Made by a program: the position numbers and the translations under genes. From assembly GCA_964369415.1 (NCBI GenBank), contig CAYJFP010000031.1:1-16826 (forward strand): 16,826 nt of DNA, given 5' to 3'. The notes below the pieces were generated by a model, which was not told where the DNA came from, ran no database searches, and saw nothing but the letters and a program-made list of their open reading frames with translations. This DNA is from SIG603 sp964369415. Its GTDB lineage: Bacteria > Bacillota > Clostridia > Oscillospirales > Acutalibacteraceae. This document shows positions 8,018 through 15,300 of this stretch, one piece after another (positions within the stretch are counted from its first letter, which is position 1; each line of letters begins with the position of its first letter).

Positions 8018-8251
8018 TTAAACATCACCTTTCGAAAACATTTTTAACAGTGCCTTTGCTTGTGGGCTTGACAACATTTTTTTAGCCGCCTCTGGGTCGG
8101 TTAGAACTTTTGAAATCATTTCACCTTGTTTGTTATCCCCGACGATTTTGCCCATCTCTCCGTTTTGTGCAGCTGTTTTCAGTTGTTCTGGTGTAGTGCC
8201 AAGTCTTGATGCTGTGATTTTTAATAAATTTTCGAGTTGCGTATTATCCAT
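8018..8251 (-). CDS. small helical protein of unknown function
   Basis: 77 residues from the ATG at 8251. A TTG three codons upstream (8260) would be only about one base from the ribosome site AAAGGA, so the ATG, nine bases away, is the better start. The protein appears to be all-helical: LENLLKITASRLGTTPEQLKTAAQNG (7-31), then VLTDPEAAKKMLSSPQAKALLKMF (49-72). There is no cysteine, signal peptide or membrane segment. The helix-rich repeats resemble the ends of the 167-residue neighbour, which lies 131 bases downstream on the same strand, so the two may share ancestry or interact. It is divergent from the metallophosphoesterase gene. No function can be assigned. Confidence 0.72.
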   Translation of the reverse strand: MDNTQLENLLKITASRLGTTPEQLKTAAQNGEMGKIVGDNKQGEMISKVLTDPEAAKKMLSSPQAKALLKMFSKGDV

Positions 8252-8276
8252 ATATATCAATCCTTTTTTGTTTAGT

Positions 8277-8282
8277 ATTATA
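8277..8282 (-). promoter_or_regulatory. possible -10 box for the small-protein cluster
   Basis: On the minus strand a perfect TATAAT lies about 26 bases before the ATG at 8251. The matching -35 region 17 bases upstream is only CTTTAG, a poor fit, so the call is weak. Confidence 0.3.
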
Positions 8283-8338
8283 TATTATGCAAAACCCCCT
8301 AAAGCTATGAATTTTAACTTTTGAGAGGAATTTAATTT

Positions 8339-8812
8339 ATGCGTATAGTTGTTTTTTCCGATAGCCACGGATGCGTGCATACTGTAAGAAAAATTTTAAT
8401 GCACGAAAAAGGTGCAGCACATGTGATTTTTTGTGGCGATGGAATTCGTGATATAGAGCATATTGCTGATGAGTTCAGCGATAAAATTTTTCATATAGTA
8501 AAAGGAAACTGTGATTATCAAACAGATTATCCTGAATCCAAACTTATAACCATAAAGAATTTTAAAATTTTTATTGCGCATGGTCATACCTATAGTGTTA
8601 AATCCACAGAAAATGAAATTATCACTGCTGCAAAAGTTGCTCATAGTGATGTTTTAGTTTATGGGCACACACATAAATCTAAAATAGAATATATTTCAGG
8701 TATGTACATCGTTTGCCCTGGCTCATGCTCTAAAGATGGGTGCACCTATGCCGTAATTGATATAGCTGGTAAAGATATTTTGCCTTCTATTATACAAATC
8801 GACAAAATATAG
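8339..8812 (+). CDS. yfcE: YfcE/MJ0936-family metallophosphoesterase
   Basis: A 157-residue, single-domain, cytosolic calcineurin-like phosphodiesterase, the normal size for the family. The two-metal site is complete: SDSHG with Asp8 and His10, GDG with Asp34, GNCD with Asn57, HGH with His81 and His83, and GHTH with His110 and His112. Family members cleave phosphodiesters such as bis-p-nitrophenyl phosphate in vitro; the natural substrate is generally unknown. The start at ATG 8339 has GAGAGGA upstream. In many Firmicutes this gene sits beside rph and the XTP/dITP pyrophosphatase gene, but here it stands between the small-protein cluster (divergent) and the phosphoglucomutase gene, which has its own promoter 12 bases after this stop. 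No terminator separates the two. Confidence 0.9.
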   Translation: MRIVVFSDSHGCVHTVRKILMHEKGAAHVIFCGDGIRDIEHIADEFSDKIFHIVKGNCDYQTDYPESKLITIKNFKIFIAHGHTYSVKSTENEIITAAKVAHSDVLVYGHTHKSKIEYISGMYIVCPGSCSKDGCTYAVIDIAGKDILPSIIQIDKI

Positions 8813-8824
8813 CAATAATTTTTA

Positions 8825-8853
8825 TTGAATTTTTAATAATTTAATGGTATAAT
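8825..8853 (+). promoter_or_regulatory. predicted sigma-A promoter of the phosphoglucomutase gene
   Basis: The -35 TTGAAT (8825-8830), a 17-base spacer and a perfect -10 TATAAT (8848-8853) precede the gene. The start would be near 8860, and GAGGTG (8872-8877) is the ribosome site for the ATG at 8883. Confidence 0.75.
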
Positions 8854-8882
8854 TTAACTAATTTAAAAAGTGAGGTGTTAAT

Positions 8883-10580
8883 ATGAAAGATTATCAAAAA
8901 TGGCTTGATGCTGAACTTGATAAAGATCTTATGGATGAACTTTTATCTATTAAAGGCAAAGATGAAGAAATTAACGACAGATTTTATCAAGATTTATCAT
9001 TTGGAACAGCAGGTATAAGAGGTGTCATCGGAGCGGGCACAAACCGAATGAACGTTTACACCGTAGGAAGAGCAACTCAAGGATTTGCAAACTACCTAAA
9101 CAAAACTTTAAGTGGAAAAGCTATATCTGTAGCTATTGCCTACGACAGCAGAAATAAAGGTGTCGAATTTTCAAATGAAAGCGCTCTTATTCTTGCAGCT
9201 AATGGAATAAAAACTTATATTTATAAAGAACTTATGCCAACTCCCGCCCTTTCTTTTGCAGTTAGACATCTTAAGTGCGATGCCGGTATTTGTATGACTG
9301 CAAGCCATAATCCCGCTAAATACAACGGATATAAAGCGTACGGAAATGACGGCTGCCAAGTAACTGAAGTCATGGCTACGGGAATCATGAACGAGATTCA
9401 AGGAATCGACTTGTTCAGTGACATCAAACGAATGGATTTTAATGAGGCTTTAGAAAAAGGCCTTATCGAGTATATCGGAGAAGACACCTTTGATGCGTTT
9501 ATTTCTGCCGTTTTAAACGAGAGAGTTCTTTCAAATGATGTGTCAAATCTTAAAATTGTATACACACCTTTAAACGGAAGCGGAAAAAGATGTGTGCTCA
9601 CCGCTTTGGATAAAATCGGTCTTAAGGACATAGAAATCGTTAAGGAACAAAGCGAACCTGATGGAGATTTTCCGACTTGTCCTTATCCAAACCCTGAAAT
9701 TAAAGAGGCTCTTCAAAAAGGCCTTGACTTATGCGCAAAAGTAAACCCCGATTTACTTTTAGCCACCGACCCCGACTGCGACAGAGTTGGTATTGCTGTA
9801 AATCAAAAAGGCGAATACATACTGATGACTGGTAATGAAGTCGGTGTTTTACTCCTTGACTTTATCGCAAGAATCAAGACCGAAAACGGCAGTATACCTA
9901 AAAATCCGATAGCCGTTACGTCTATCGTTTCTACAAGTATGGCTGACGAAGTTGCCGCTAACTATGGTGTCGAGATGAGACGAGTTTTGACAGGATTTAA
10001 GTATATCGGTGACCAAATTTTAGAGCTTGAGCAAAAAAATGAGACCGAAAGATACCTCTTAGGATTCGAAGAAAGCTATGGCTACTTAAAAGGCGGTTAT
10101 GTAAGAGATAAAGATGCTGTAAACGCTTCTATGCTGATTTGCGAAATGGCTTCATATTACAAAGAAAAAGGTCTTACACTTGTCGATGTCATGAATGAGC
10201 TTTACTCAAAATACGGATACTACGTAAACGATGTTTTGAATTTTTCTTTCGAGAGTGAAGACGGCATGAAAATGATGAGTTCTATTATGGAAAACTTAAG
10301 AAACAACTCTCCTGACTCTATAATTGGTAGTAAAATTGTTTCAAAAAGCGACTATCAACTTTCAAGGCGCTATGAAGAGTCTGAAACTTTTCTTATTAAC
10401 CTTCCACCATCAAATGTTATCGAGTTCAACCTTGAAAACGCTTGTAAATTAATTGTTAGACCTTCAGGAACTGAGCCTAAGATTAAGATTTATCTGTTCG
10501 CTAAGGCTATGAGCAAAGAAGAATCCCTTGCACTTGTAGATAAAATGAAGGCTGAATCCAACTCACTTCTCGGCATTTAA
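8883..10580 (+). CDS. pgcA: alpha-D-phosphohexomutase (phosphoglucomutase/phosphomannomutase)
   Basis: It interconverts glucose 1-phosphate and glucose 6-phosphate (and possibly the mannose phosphates), linking glycolysis to UDP-glucose and cell-envelope sugars. The 565 residues match the long Firmicute PgcA-type enzymes (B. subtilis PgcA is about 580). All four active-site loops are present: the phosphoserine loop TASHNPAKYNGYK with Ser141, the metal loop DPDCDR with Asp296, Asp298 and Asp300, the sugar-binding loop GFEESYGYL around 395-402, and the phosphate-binding loop RPSGTEPK at 526-533. The N-terminal FGTAGIRG (40-47) is also typical. Strong promoter and ribosome site signals fix the start. 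Transcription ends at the hairpin 12 bases after the stop. Substrate preference between glucose and mannose phosphates cannot be read from sequence. Confidence 0.95.
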   Translation: MKDYQKWLDAELDKDLMDELLSIKGKDEEINDRFYQDLSFGTAGIRGVIGAGTNRMNVYTVGRATQGFANYLNKTLSGKAISVAIAYDSRNKGVEFSNESALILAANGIKTYIYKELMPTPALSFAVRHLKCDAGICMTASHNPAKYNGYKAYGNDGCQVTEVMATGIMNEIQGIDLFSDIKRMDFNEALEKGLIEYIGEDTFDAFISAVLNERVLSNDVSNLKIVYTPLNGSGKRCVLTALDKIGLKDIEIVKEQSEPDGDFPTCPYPNPEIKEALQKGLDLCAKVNPDLLLATDPDCDRVGIAVNQKGEYILMTGNEVGVLLLDFIARIKTENGSIPKNPIAVTSIVSTSMADEVAANYGVEMRRVLTGFKYIGDQILELEQKNETERYLLGFEESYGYLKGGYVRDKDAVNASMLICEMASYYKEKGLTLVDVMNELYSKYGYYVNDVLNFSFESEDGMKMMSSIMENLRNNSPDSIIGSKIVSKSDYQLSRRYEESETFLINLPPSNVIEFNLENACKLIVRPSGTEPKIKIYLFAKAMSKEESLALVDKMKAESNSLLGI

Positions 10581-10591
10581 AAACAAATAAA

Positions 10592-10630
10592 AAAACGGAC
10601 TGAGTGATATAATATCACCCAGTCCGTTTT
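10592..10630. terminator. bidirectional rho-independent terminator
   Basis: An 18-bp stem (10592-10609 with 10613-10630) and a 3-base loop carries A-runs on the left and T-runs on the right. The arms differ at one position, an A/C mismatch in plus RNA and a G-U wobble in minus RNA. It lies between the convergent mutase and amidohydrolase genes and can serve both. Confidence 0.9.
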
Positions 10631-10648
10631 AAATTCGGCTGATTAAAT

Positions 10649-11467
10649 TTATTCTTTAATATCAAAAAGCTTAAAAGCATTTTTATAGTATATTCCCTGC
10701 TTTTCCTCTTCTGTCAAATTTGTCTTTTCTATGAGCTCGATCACCGGTCCAGCTATACTCCACGGCGAATCTGTTCCGAACAAAACCCTATCTAAACCGT
10801 GAAGTCTTACAAGATATTCAAACTGTTTTTCATCCATAAAATGATAGCTAAGAGAAGTGTCGATAAAAACATTTTTAGTTCCCGCTAGAGAATTTACCGT
10901 ATTGTCATACATTCTCATTCCACCCATGTGAGCCGCCAAAATAGTCATATTCGGATATGAATCTGCAATCTGCCTTATCGACTCGGGAGGATTGTGAATT
11001 ATAACAGGTGAAATCGGGTCAAAACCTGCGTGAAAAGCAATCATAAGTCCAAGCTTATCACAAGTCTCGTATATCCTTGTCATGCACGGGTCTATAGAGT
11101 AAAACTCTTGATAATCAGGGTGAAGTTTTATCCCCTTTACCTTCATATCTTTTAATCTGTAAAGCTCTTCCACCGCATTTTCTCCAAGCGGATGAGTCGA
11201 GCCAAATGAAACTATTTTATCCGTATTAGAGGCCGCCGCAAAGTCATTTACATCACTAATTTTTTCAGGATTTGTTGCAATATTAAGGCATAAAAAATGA
11301 GTAACACCCATCAATTTATTATACTCAAGTGTATCTTCAAGCGTCTCTTCTCTAAAATACGGCGGATGTTGGTCTGGAAAAATTTTTTGGAAAGTCGGTG
11401 AAAGTTTTGTAAAAACTTTACCTTTAAGTTTATCCGGAAACATGTGTGAATGTGCATCAAAAAGCAT
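10649..11467 (-). CDS. amidohydrolase superfamily protein (amidohydrolase-2 type)
   Basis: A 272-residue TIM-barrel metallohydrolase. Expected metal ligands and catalytic residues are in order: HSH (His6, His8) at the N-terminus, KLHP (Lys114, His116) in the middle, HAG (His146), AAHMGG (His180) and GTDSPW (Asp233). The pattern fits the PF04909 group, which includes decarboxylases and lactone or amide hydrolases, better than TatD DNases, but the substrate is not predictable. There is no signal peptide, so it is cytosolic. The ATG at 11467 has AAGGG seven bases upstream, lying inside a small palindrome. It is alone in its transcription unit: the rpsR terminator is upstream and the shared bidirectional terminator is 18 bases past its stop. 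Confidence 0.87.
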   Translation of the reverse strand: MLFDAHSHMFPDKLKGKVFTKLSPTFQKIFPDQHPPYFREETLEDTLEYNKLMGVTHFLCLNIATNPEKISDVNDFAAASNTDKIVSFGSTHPLGENAVEELYRLKDMKVKGIKLHPDYQEFYSIDPCMTRIYETCDKLGLMIAFHAGFDPISPVIIHNPPESIRQIADSYPNMTILAAHMGGMRMYDNTVNSLAGTKNVFIDTSLSYHFMDEKQFEYLVRLHGLDRVLFGTDSPWSIAGPVIELIEKTNLTEEEKQGIYYKNAFKLFDIKE

Positions 11468-11588
11468 AAAATCGCCCTTAGGGCTTACACCACCTTTTCT
11501 TCTTAGGCGTCATGTCAGAAAACTTACATGGCTGATTCTTATTTTGAGCTTTGCCATTCTTGCAATAAATTGATATTATAAAAATAGC

Positions 11589-11614
11589 AAAGCCCACCGT
11601 AAACGGCAGGCTTT
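11589..11614 (-). terminator. terminator of the rpsF-ssb-rpsR operon
   Basis: Minus-strand RNA after the rpsR stop forms AAAGCC-UG-CCGU paired with ACGG-UG-GGCUUU, a continuous stem with two G-U pairs in the middle, followed by GCTATTTTTATAAT. It is a good rho-independent terminator 12 bases after the rpsR stop. The rest of the gap up to the amidohydrolase start (11468-11588) shows only a short CATGT/ACATG hairpin and a weak TTGCAA -35-like box. Confidence 0.8.
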
Positions 11615-11625
11615 TAGTTTAAAAA

Positions 11626-11883
11626 TTAATCACTTGAAAACGGCAGTAATGCAAGATGACGTGCACGTTTAATTGATAAAGTAAGACTGCGTTGATGTTG
11701 TGCGCATGTTCCTGTAACTCTTCTTGGAAGAATCTTTCCTCTTTCAGAAATGAAACGGCGAAGTTTGGCAACATCTTTATAATCTATGAAATCCGCTCTG
11801 TCTACGCAAAAACTGCAAACTTTTCTTCTTCCTTTGCGTCCGCCACCTTGGCGACGATTATCTCTCTCTGGTCTGTCAGCCAT
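11626..11883 (-). CDS. rpsR: 30S ribosomal protein S18
   Basis: 85 residues of small-subunit protein S18, which binds with S6 to the platform of the 30S subunit. The signature is clear: a basic N-terminal tail, CSFC at 23-26, DYKDVAKLRRFISERGKILP, PRRVTGTCAQHQRSL and IKRARHLALLPF. The cysteine pair plus the later Cys in TGTC resemble the zinc-type (C+) form, although the fourth ligand is not obvious. A strong AGGAGG lies before the ATG. It is the last gene of the S6-SSB-S18 operon, 30 bases after ssb, and ends at a terminator. Confidence 0.97.
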   Translation of the reverse strand: MADRPERDNRRQGGGRKGRRKVCSFCVDRADFIDYKDVAKLRRFISERGKILPRRVTGTCAQHQRSLTLSIKRARHLALLPFSSD

Positions 11884-11913
11884 AATAAAGCCTCCTATCT
11901 AAGTATTTAAAGG

Positions 11914-12378
11914 TTAAAACGGAAGATCATCATCTCCGATAACCTCTTCAAAATCTGTGTTCGAACCTATCGAATATGCGGGTGCTGGTGGTGCTTGATC
12001 GAAAGAAGCATTTTGTCTTCCTCCAGCAAATTCACCCTGATTAGTATTACCGCTGTCTCTCTTAGACTCTGTAAAACTAACATTATCCGCAACAATTTCG
12101 ACTGCTTTTCTCTTGTTACCGTTGTTATCAGTATAAGAACGAGTTTGTATGCTACCGTTAACTGCTATCATTTGGCCTTTTTTAAAGTATTTGCATACAA
12201 AATCGGCAGTATTTCTCCACGCTACTACGTCGATAAAATCAGCTTGTCTCTCAGTTCCCGCTTTAACATACCCTTTATCAACCGCCACTGTAAAACTTGT
12301 TACAGCAATGTCGTTTGGTGTATGTCTAAGTTCAGGGTCTGCTGTTAGCCTTCCCATGATAACCGCTACATTTAACAT
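11914..12378 (-). CDS. ssb: single-stranded DNA-binding protein
   Basis: A 154-residue SSB with an N-terminal OB fold (about 1-105): NVAVIMGRLTADPELRHTPN, then FTVAVDKGY, FIDVVAWRNTADF and KGQMIAVNGSIQTRSY. The glycine-, asparagine- and proline-rich tail (about 106-145) ends in the acidic tip DDDLPF, which recruits partner proteins at replication forks. It protects single-stranded DNA in replication, repair and recombination. Its place between rpsF and rpsR is the conserved Firmicute arrangement, which ties SSB supply to growth rate. GCGAGGG precedes the ATG at 12378. The normal length and intact tip argue for the main housekeeping SSB rather than a mobile-element paralogue. Confidence 0.97.
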   Translation of the reverse strand: MLNVAVIMGRLTADPELRHTPNDIAVTSFTVAVDKGYVKAGTERQADFIDVVAWRNTADFVCKYFKKGQMIAVNGSIQTRSYTDNNGNKRKAVEIVADNVSFTESKRDSGNTNQGEFAGGRQNASFDQAPPAPAYSIGSNTDFEEVIGDDDLPF

Positions 12379-12408
12379 AAAAACCCTCGCTTTCTAACTT
12401 AAAACAAC

Positions 12409-12795
12409 TTACTCTGCAGCTTCAGCAGTTTGAGCTTCTGTGTTTTCCACAGCTACTTTTTTAACACTTACTTTTGAAGCTTTTTTAGGTTTAACTTTTT
12501 TCTCTTCTTTTTTGATGATGAGTGTACGAAGAATACCGTCTGTAATAACATATCTTCTGTCAAGCTCTGTTATAAAATCAGTATCAGCTGTAAAGTTAAT
12601 TAGTGTATAGAAGCCTTCGTTTTGCTTTTCTATTGGATAAGCAAATCTTCTTTTACCCCAATCATCAACACTTTCGACAACTCCGTTTTTATTTATGAGT
12701 TCTTTAAACTTTTCGATTAAAGCAGTGTTACCCTCTTCTCCTAAATTAGCTGAAGTCACGATAACGGTCTCATAAGCATTTTTTATACCTGTCAT
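12409..12795 (-). CDS. rpsF: 30S ribosomal protein S6
   Basis: 128 residues from the ATG at 12795, which has a perfect AAGGAGGTG eight bases upstream. An earlier ATG at 12858 in the same frame lacks a ribosome site and would add 21 unrelated residues. The S6 core (about 1-98) shows YETVIVTSANL, VDDWGKRRFAYPIEKQNEGFY and LDRRYVITDGILRTLIIK. After it comes a 30-residue tail first rich in lysine (EEKKVKPKKASKVSVKK) and then acidic and alanine-rich, a common but variable S6 extension. S6 dimerises with S18, encoded two genes on, and the pair binds 16S rRNA. It is the first gene of the operon. Confidence 0.97.
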   Translation of the reverse strand: MTGIKNAYETVIVTSANLGEEGNTALIEKFKELINKNGVVESVDDWGKRRFAYPIEKQNEGFYTLINFTADTDFITELDRRYVITDGILRTLIIKKEEKKVKPKKASKVSVKKVAVENTEAQTAEAAE

Positions 12796-12890
12796 TGTAT
12801 TGCACCTCCTTCTGGTCTTTTGGCCCCTTAATTTCAAGGAGCAAGGATTTATTTTCATTTAATAAGCGGCCACTAGGGCCGCAAATAAAC
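12796..12890 (-). promoter_or_regulatory. structured 5' leader of the rpsF operon
   Basis: The ~95-base leader begins with a GC-rich hairpin, GCGGCC/GGCCGC with a 5-base loop (12866-12882). Further on, CTCCTT can pair either with a nearby AAGGGG (loop GAAATT) or with the AAGGAG of the ribosome site. The two pairings exclude each other, which suits translational control. S6:S18-binding leaders are known for this operon in many bacteria. Whether this one matches that motif is inference from position and folding potential. Confidence 0.5.
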
Positions 12891-12896
12891 AAATAT

Positions 12897-12924
12897 ATTA
12901 TATCACAAATTCTAATTTTGTCAA
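12897..12924 (-). promoter_or_regulatory. consensus sigma-A promoter of the rpsF-ssb-rpsR operon
   Basis: On the minus strand, -35 TTGACA (12924-12919) and -10 TATAAT (12902-12897) are both perfect, with a 16-base spacer. The start would be near 12890. The -35 box begins only 7 bases after the stop of the upstream 342-residue gene, and no terminator lies between them. Confidence 0.88.
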
Positions 12925-12930
12925 GCTAAA

Positions 12931-13959
12931 TTAAATAATACCTATAAAAAAGTTTGGAAGGTACATGCAGATAAACATGCACACGAGCACACAAATCGTA
13001 ACCATAGTGTTGACGCCGCCACACTCTTGAATCCTTGTTTCATAGTCCTCGGTGTTCGTACAGCTTTTTCTTGTTTTATTAACTGTTTTAATGCAGTGCT
13101 TATAATACCTTCGGTTCGCCGTGAAACCAACTGTAATCATAATCGCCACCATCGCTAAAAATATAAACAGCGGCACACACATTATCAGTAAATCAATCCC
13201 TGACATATTAGCACTTAATAGCATAATCTGCTCTGTCGTAACGCCTTGCCCCGAAATCGGCGAGCCCAATTCTTCAAGCATACTTATCATTTTTTCGTAA
13301 GTTACAAATATAGTAAAAAATGTTTGGGCAAGGTATAGTAAAATCATCGAAACAGTTACGATTATCCCCGAGACATACTGTTTTCTATATAATAGCCAAC
13401 CGCCTGAAAAAAGAAATGCAACAAAATTAAACTTCGACTTTTTTTGTTTGCTTATCCTACTAAAAACCGGCATATAATAAGAAGTGCCTTGCTGAACAAC
13501 CTTTGAAAGCTCACCAAAACTTATGTTTTCGTCGGCGGTCTCTCCCGCACTAACTCCACCCATCGGGTCAAACGGACCTTGCATGCCACCCATTCCGTAT
13601 ATCGGCTGGTTAAAATTAATCGGATTTCCACCGTATGGCGGCCTATTTGCATGAGTCGCAGGCTCGCTCAAGCTCTCTCCACAGCTAGAACAAAAAATCG
13701 CACTATGAGCATTTAAAACACCACAATGAATACACTCTTTGTCCTTAATCTCTGATGACGTAGTGGTTTTAGGTCTTTCAGGAACAGGCGCTTCCCAAGA
13801 TTTTCCTTGTTCATGTAAATCGTGAAAAACACACTCGCCTTTTTCCATATAACAAGAACGATGATAAGGCGCTCCACATTTTGGGCACACTACTATATCA
13901 TCGGCTTCTGTAAAAACTTTTTTACAAACGGGACAGTCAATTCCCACATAATCAATCAT
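12931..13959 (-). CDS. membrane protein with RING-like zinc domain, zinc ribbon and DUF2628-like membrane region
   Basis: 342 residues from the ATG at 13959, chosen because AGAGGT lies before it; an earlier ATG at 14019 would sit inside the promoter. Residues 1-50 contain CPVC, CPKC, YHRSC and a later Cys/His pair (ECVFHDLH), as in the prokaryotic RING-finger-1 family. A second zinc ribbon follows (ECIHCG and FCSSCG, about 74-97). A Gly/Pro/Met-rich linker (about 105-150) leads to the membrane part: FNFVAFLFSGGWLLYRKQYVSGI, as in DUF2628 proteins, then hydrophobic segments near 195-225, 255-285 and 320-342. The zinc domains probably face the cytosol. The function is unknown. Prokaryotic RING-like domains are not proof of ubiquitin-type activity. 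It has its own promoter and lies just upstream of the rpsF operon on the same strand. Confidence 0.83.
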   Translation of the reverse strand: MIDYVGIDCPVCKKVFTEADDIVVCPKCGAPYHRSCYMEKGECVFHDLHEQGKSWEAPVPERPKTTTSSEIKDKECIHCGVLNAHSAIFCSSCGESLSEPATHANRPPYGGNPINFNQPIYGMGGMQGPFDPMGGVSAGETADENISFGELSKVVQQGTSYYMPVFSRISKQKKSKFNFVAFLFSGGWLLYRKQYVSGIIVTVSMILLYLAQTFFTIFVTYEKMISMLEELGSPISGQGVTTEQIMLLSANMSGIDLLIMCVPLFIFLAMVAIMITVGFTANRRYYKHCIKTVNKTRKSCTNTEDYETRIQECGGVNTMVTICVLVCMFICMYLPNFFIGII

Positions 13960-13990
13960 AGAATTACCTCTAACTAATCTCTTTTTCATC

Positions 13991-14019
13991 ATTTTAACCC
14001 AAAAAAGAGAAAATCGCAA
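13991..14019 (-). promoter_or_regulatory. predicted promoter of the zinc-ribbon membrane protein gene
   Basis: On the minus strand, -35 TTGCGA (14019-14014), a 17-base spacer and -10 TAAAAT (13996-13991) are present. The start near 13984 supports the ATG at 13959 over the one at 14019. Confidence 0.6.
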
Positions 14020-14076
14020 TAAATTAAGACTTTAATTTTCATACTGTTCACATTTTTAAAATTGTATTCACTTCTA

Positions 14077-14105
14077 TTTACAATTCAGCCAAAATGAAGT
14101 ATAAT
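14077..14105 (+). promoter_or_regulatory. predicted sigma-A promoter of prfB
   Basis: The -35 TTTACA (14077-14082), a 17-base spacer and a perfect -10 TATAAT (14100-14105) precede prfB. The start would be near 14112, and GAAAGG is the ribosome site before the ATG at 14152. Confidence 0.72.
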
Positions 14106-14151
14106 AAATCTGATTATAATTAGATTTACTTTTCTGAAAGGTAGAAAATAC

Positions 14152-15276
14152 ATGGTACAATTTGAAGATCAAAAAAGAATATTACTTGAGCATGAAGTGT
14201 CTTTAAGTGAGTTAAAAGACGCTTTAGGCCTTGAAAGGCTTCGTGAAGAAGTCGAAATGCTTGAACACAAAGCTGCAGAACCTGGATTTTGGGACAATAT
14301 GGAAAGCGCTCAAAAAACGCTGCAAAAAACCGCTTCACTTAAAGCTAAGGATGAGTCCTATTTAAAGCTTTATGCAAAAGTTGAGGACACCTTTGCCCTT
14401 ATCGAAATGGCTGAAGAAGCTGAGGATTTGAGTTTTCTTGACGAAGTAGTATCCGAAGTAAGCTTTATAGGCAATGAAATTGAAACAGTGAAGCTTACCA
14501 CCCTTTTAACAGGCGAATACGATAAGAAAAACGCCATTCTTACTTTCCATGCAGGTTCTGGCGGAACAGAGGCACAAGACTGGGCTGAAATGCTCTTTAG
14601 AATGTATAATAGATGGGGTGAAAGACACGGATTTAAGGTTTCTACACTTGACTATCTCGACGGCGACGAAGCTGGCCTTAAGAGTGCTTCTATACTTGTC
14701 GAAGGCGAAAATGCATACGGCTTTTTAAAGAGTGAAGCTGGTGTTCACAGGCTTGTCAGAGTATCTCCCTTTGACTCTGCTGGAAGACGACACACCTCCT
14801 TTTCTTCATTAGAGGTAATGCCCGAAATTGATGAAGACTTAAGCATTGAAATTGCTCCTGACGACATTAGAATGGAAGTGTACAGAGCAAGTGGCGCCGG
14901 CGGACAAAAAGTTAATAAAACTTCATCTGCTGTAAGACTTATCCATATTCCGACTGGGATAGTTGTCTCTTGTCAAGTTGAGAGAAGCCAATACCAAAAC
15001 CGAGACGTTGCAATGAAAATGCTAATTTCAAAGTTAGTTGAAATTAAAGAGCGTCAACATCTTGATAAAATTTCGGATATCAAAGGCGACCAAAAGGAAA
15101 TTACCTGGGGCAGCCAGATTAGATCTTATGTTTTCATGCCGTATACTATGGTAAAAGACCATAGGACAGGACATGAAACAGGTGGTATAAACTCTGTAAT
15201 GGACGGCGATTTAGACGGTTTTATTAATTCATATCTTAAATCTGCTAGCCAAGGCACTTTAGGCAATCATGATTAA
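14152..15276 (+). CDS. prfB: peptide chain release factor 2, encoded in a single frame
   Basis: RF2 ends translation at UGA and UAA codons. The 374-residue protein has the class-specific anticodon-like SPF at 205-207 (HRLVRVSPFDSAGRRHTSF), which marks RF2 rather than RF1, and the catalytic GGQ at 250-252 (SGAGGQKVNKTSSAVR), which triggers peptide release. Domain 1 is helical (about 1-115). In most bacteria the gene carries an in-frame UGA near codon 25 and a programmed +1 shift. Here the reading frame is open throughout: at the matching place the sequence reads GGC CTT GAA AGG with no UGA, so this autoregulation is absent. The start has GAAAGG 10 bases upstream. The acetyltransferase gene follows within 25 bases and shares its terminator. 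Confidence 0.97.
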   Translation: MVQFEDQKRILLEHEVSLSELKDALGLERLREEVEMLEHKAAEPGFWDNMESAQKTLQKTASLKAKDESYLKLYAKVEDTFALIEMAEEAEDLSFLDEVVSEVSFIGNEIETVKLTTLLTGEYDKKNAILTFHAGSGGTEAQDWAEMLFRMYNRWGERHGFKVSTLDYLDGDEAGLKSASILVEGENAYGFLKSEAGVHRLVRVSPFDSAGRRHTSFSSLEVMPEIDEDLSIEIAPDDIRMEVYRASGAGGQKVNKTSSAVRLIHIPTGIVVSCQVERSQYQNRDVAMKMLISKLVEIKERQHLDKISDIKGDQKEITWGSQIRSYVFMPYTMVKDHRTGHETGGINSVMDGDLDGFINSYLKSASQGTLGNHD

Positions 15277-15300
15277 TTTTTAAGGAAAGGCGTGAAAAAC

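Noticed and set aside
11995..12397. Two long plus-strand open frames across ssb
   Set aside because: They are antisense to a clear ssb gene and have no ribosome sites or recognisable domains.
12796..12858. Longer S6 with an extra 21 N-terminal residues starting at 12858
   Set aside because: There is no ribosome site before 12858, whereas AAGGAGGTG sits right before the ATG at 12795, which also matches the normal S6 start.
12866..12882. GC-rich hairpin before rpsF as a terminator of the upstream gene
   Set aside because: It lies after the rpsF promoter and is not followed by a T-run, so it is treated as part of the leader.
13960..14019. Earlier ATG at 14019 for the zinc-ribbon membrane protein
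   Set aside because: It overlaps the predicted -35 box and lacks a ribosome site; the ATG at 13959 has AGAGGT and begins just before the first CxxC.
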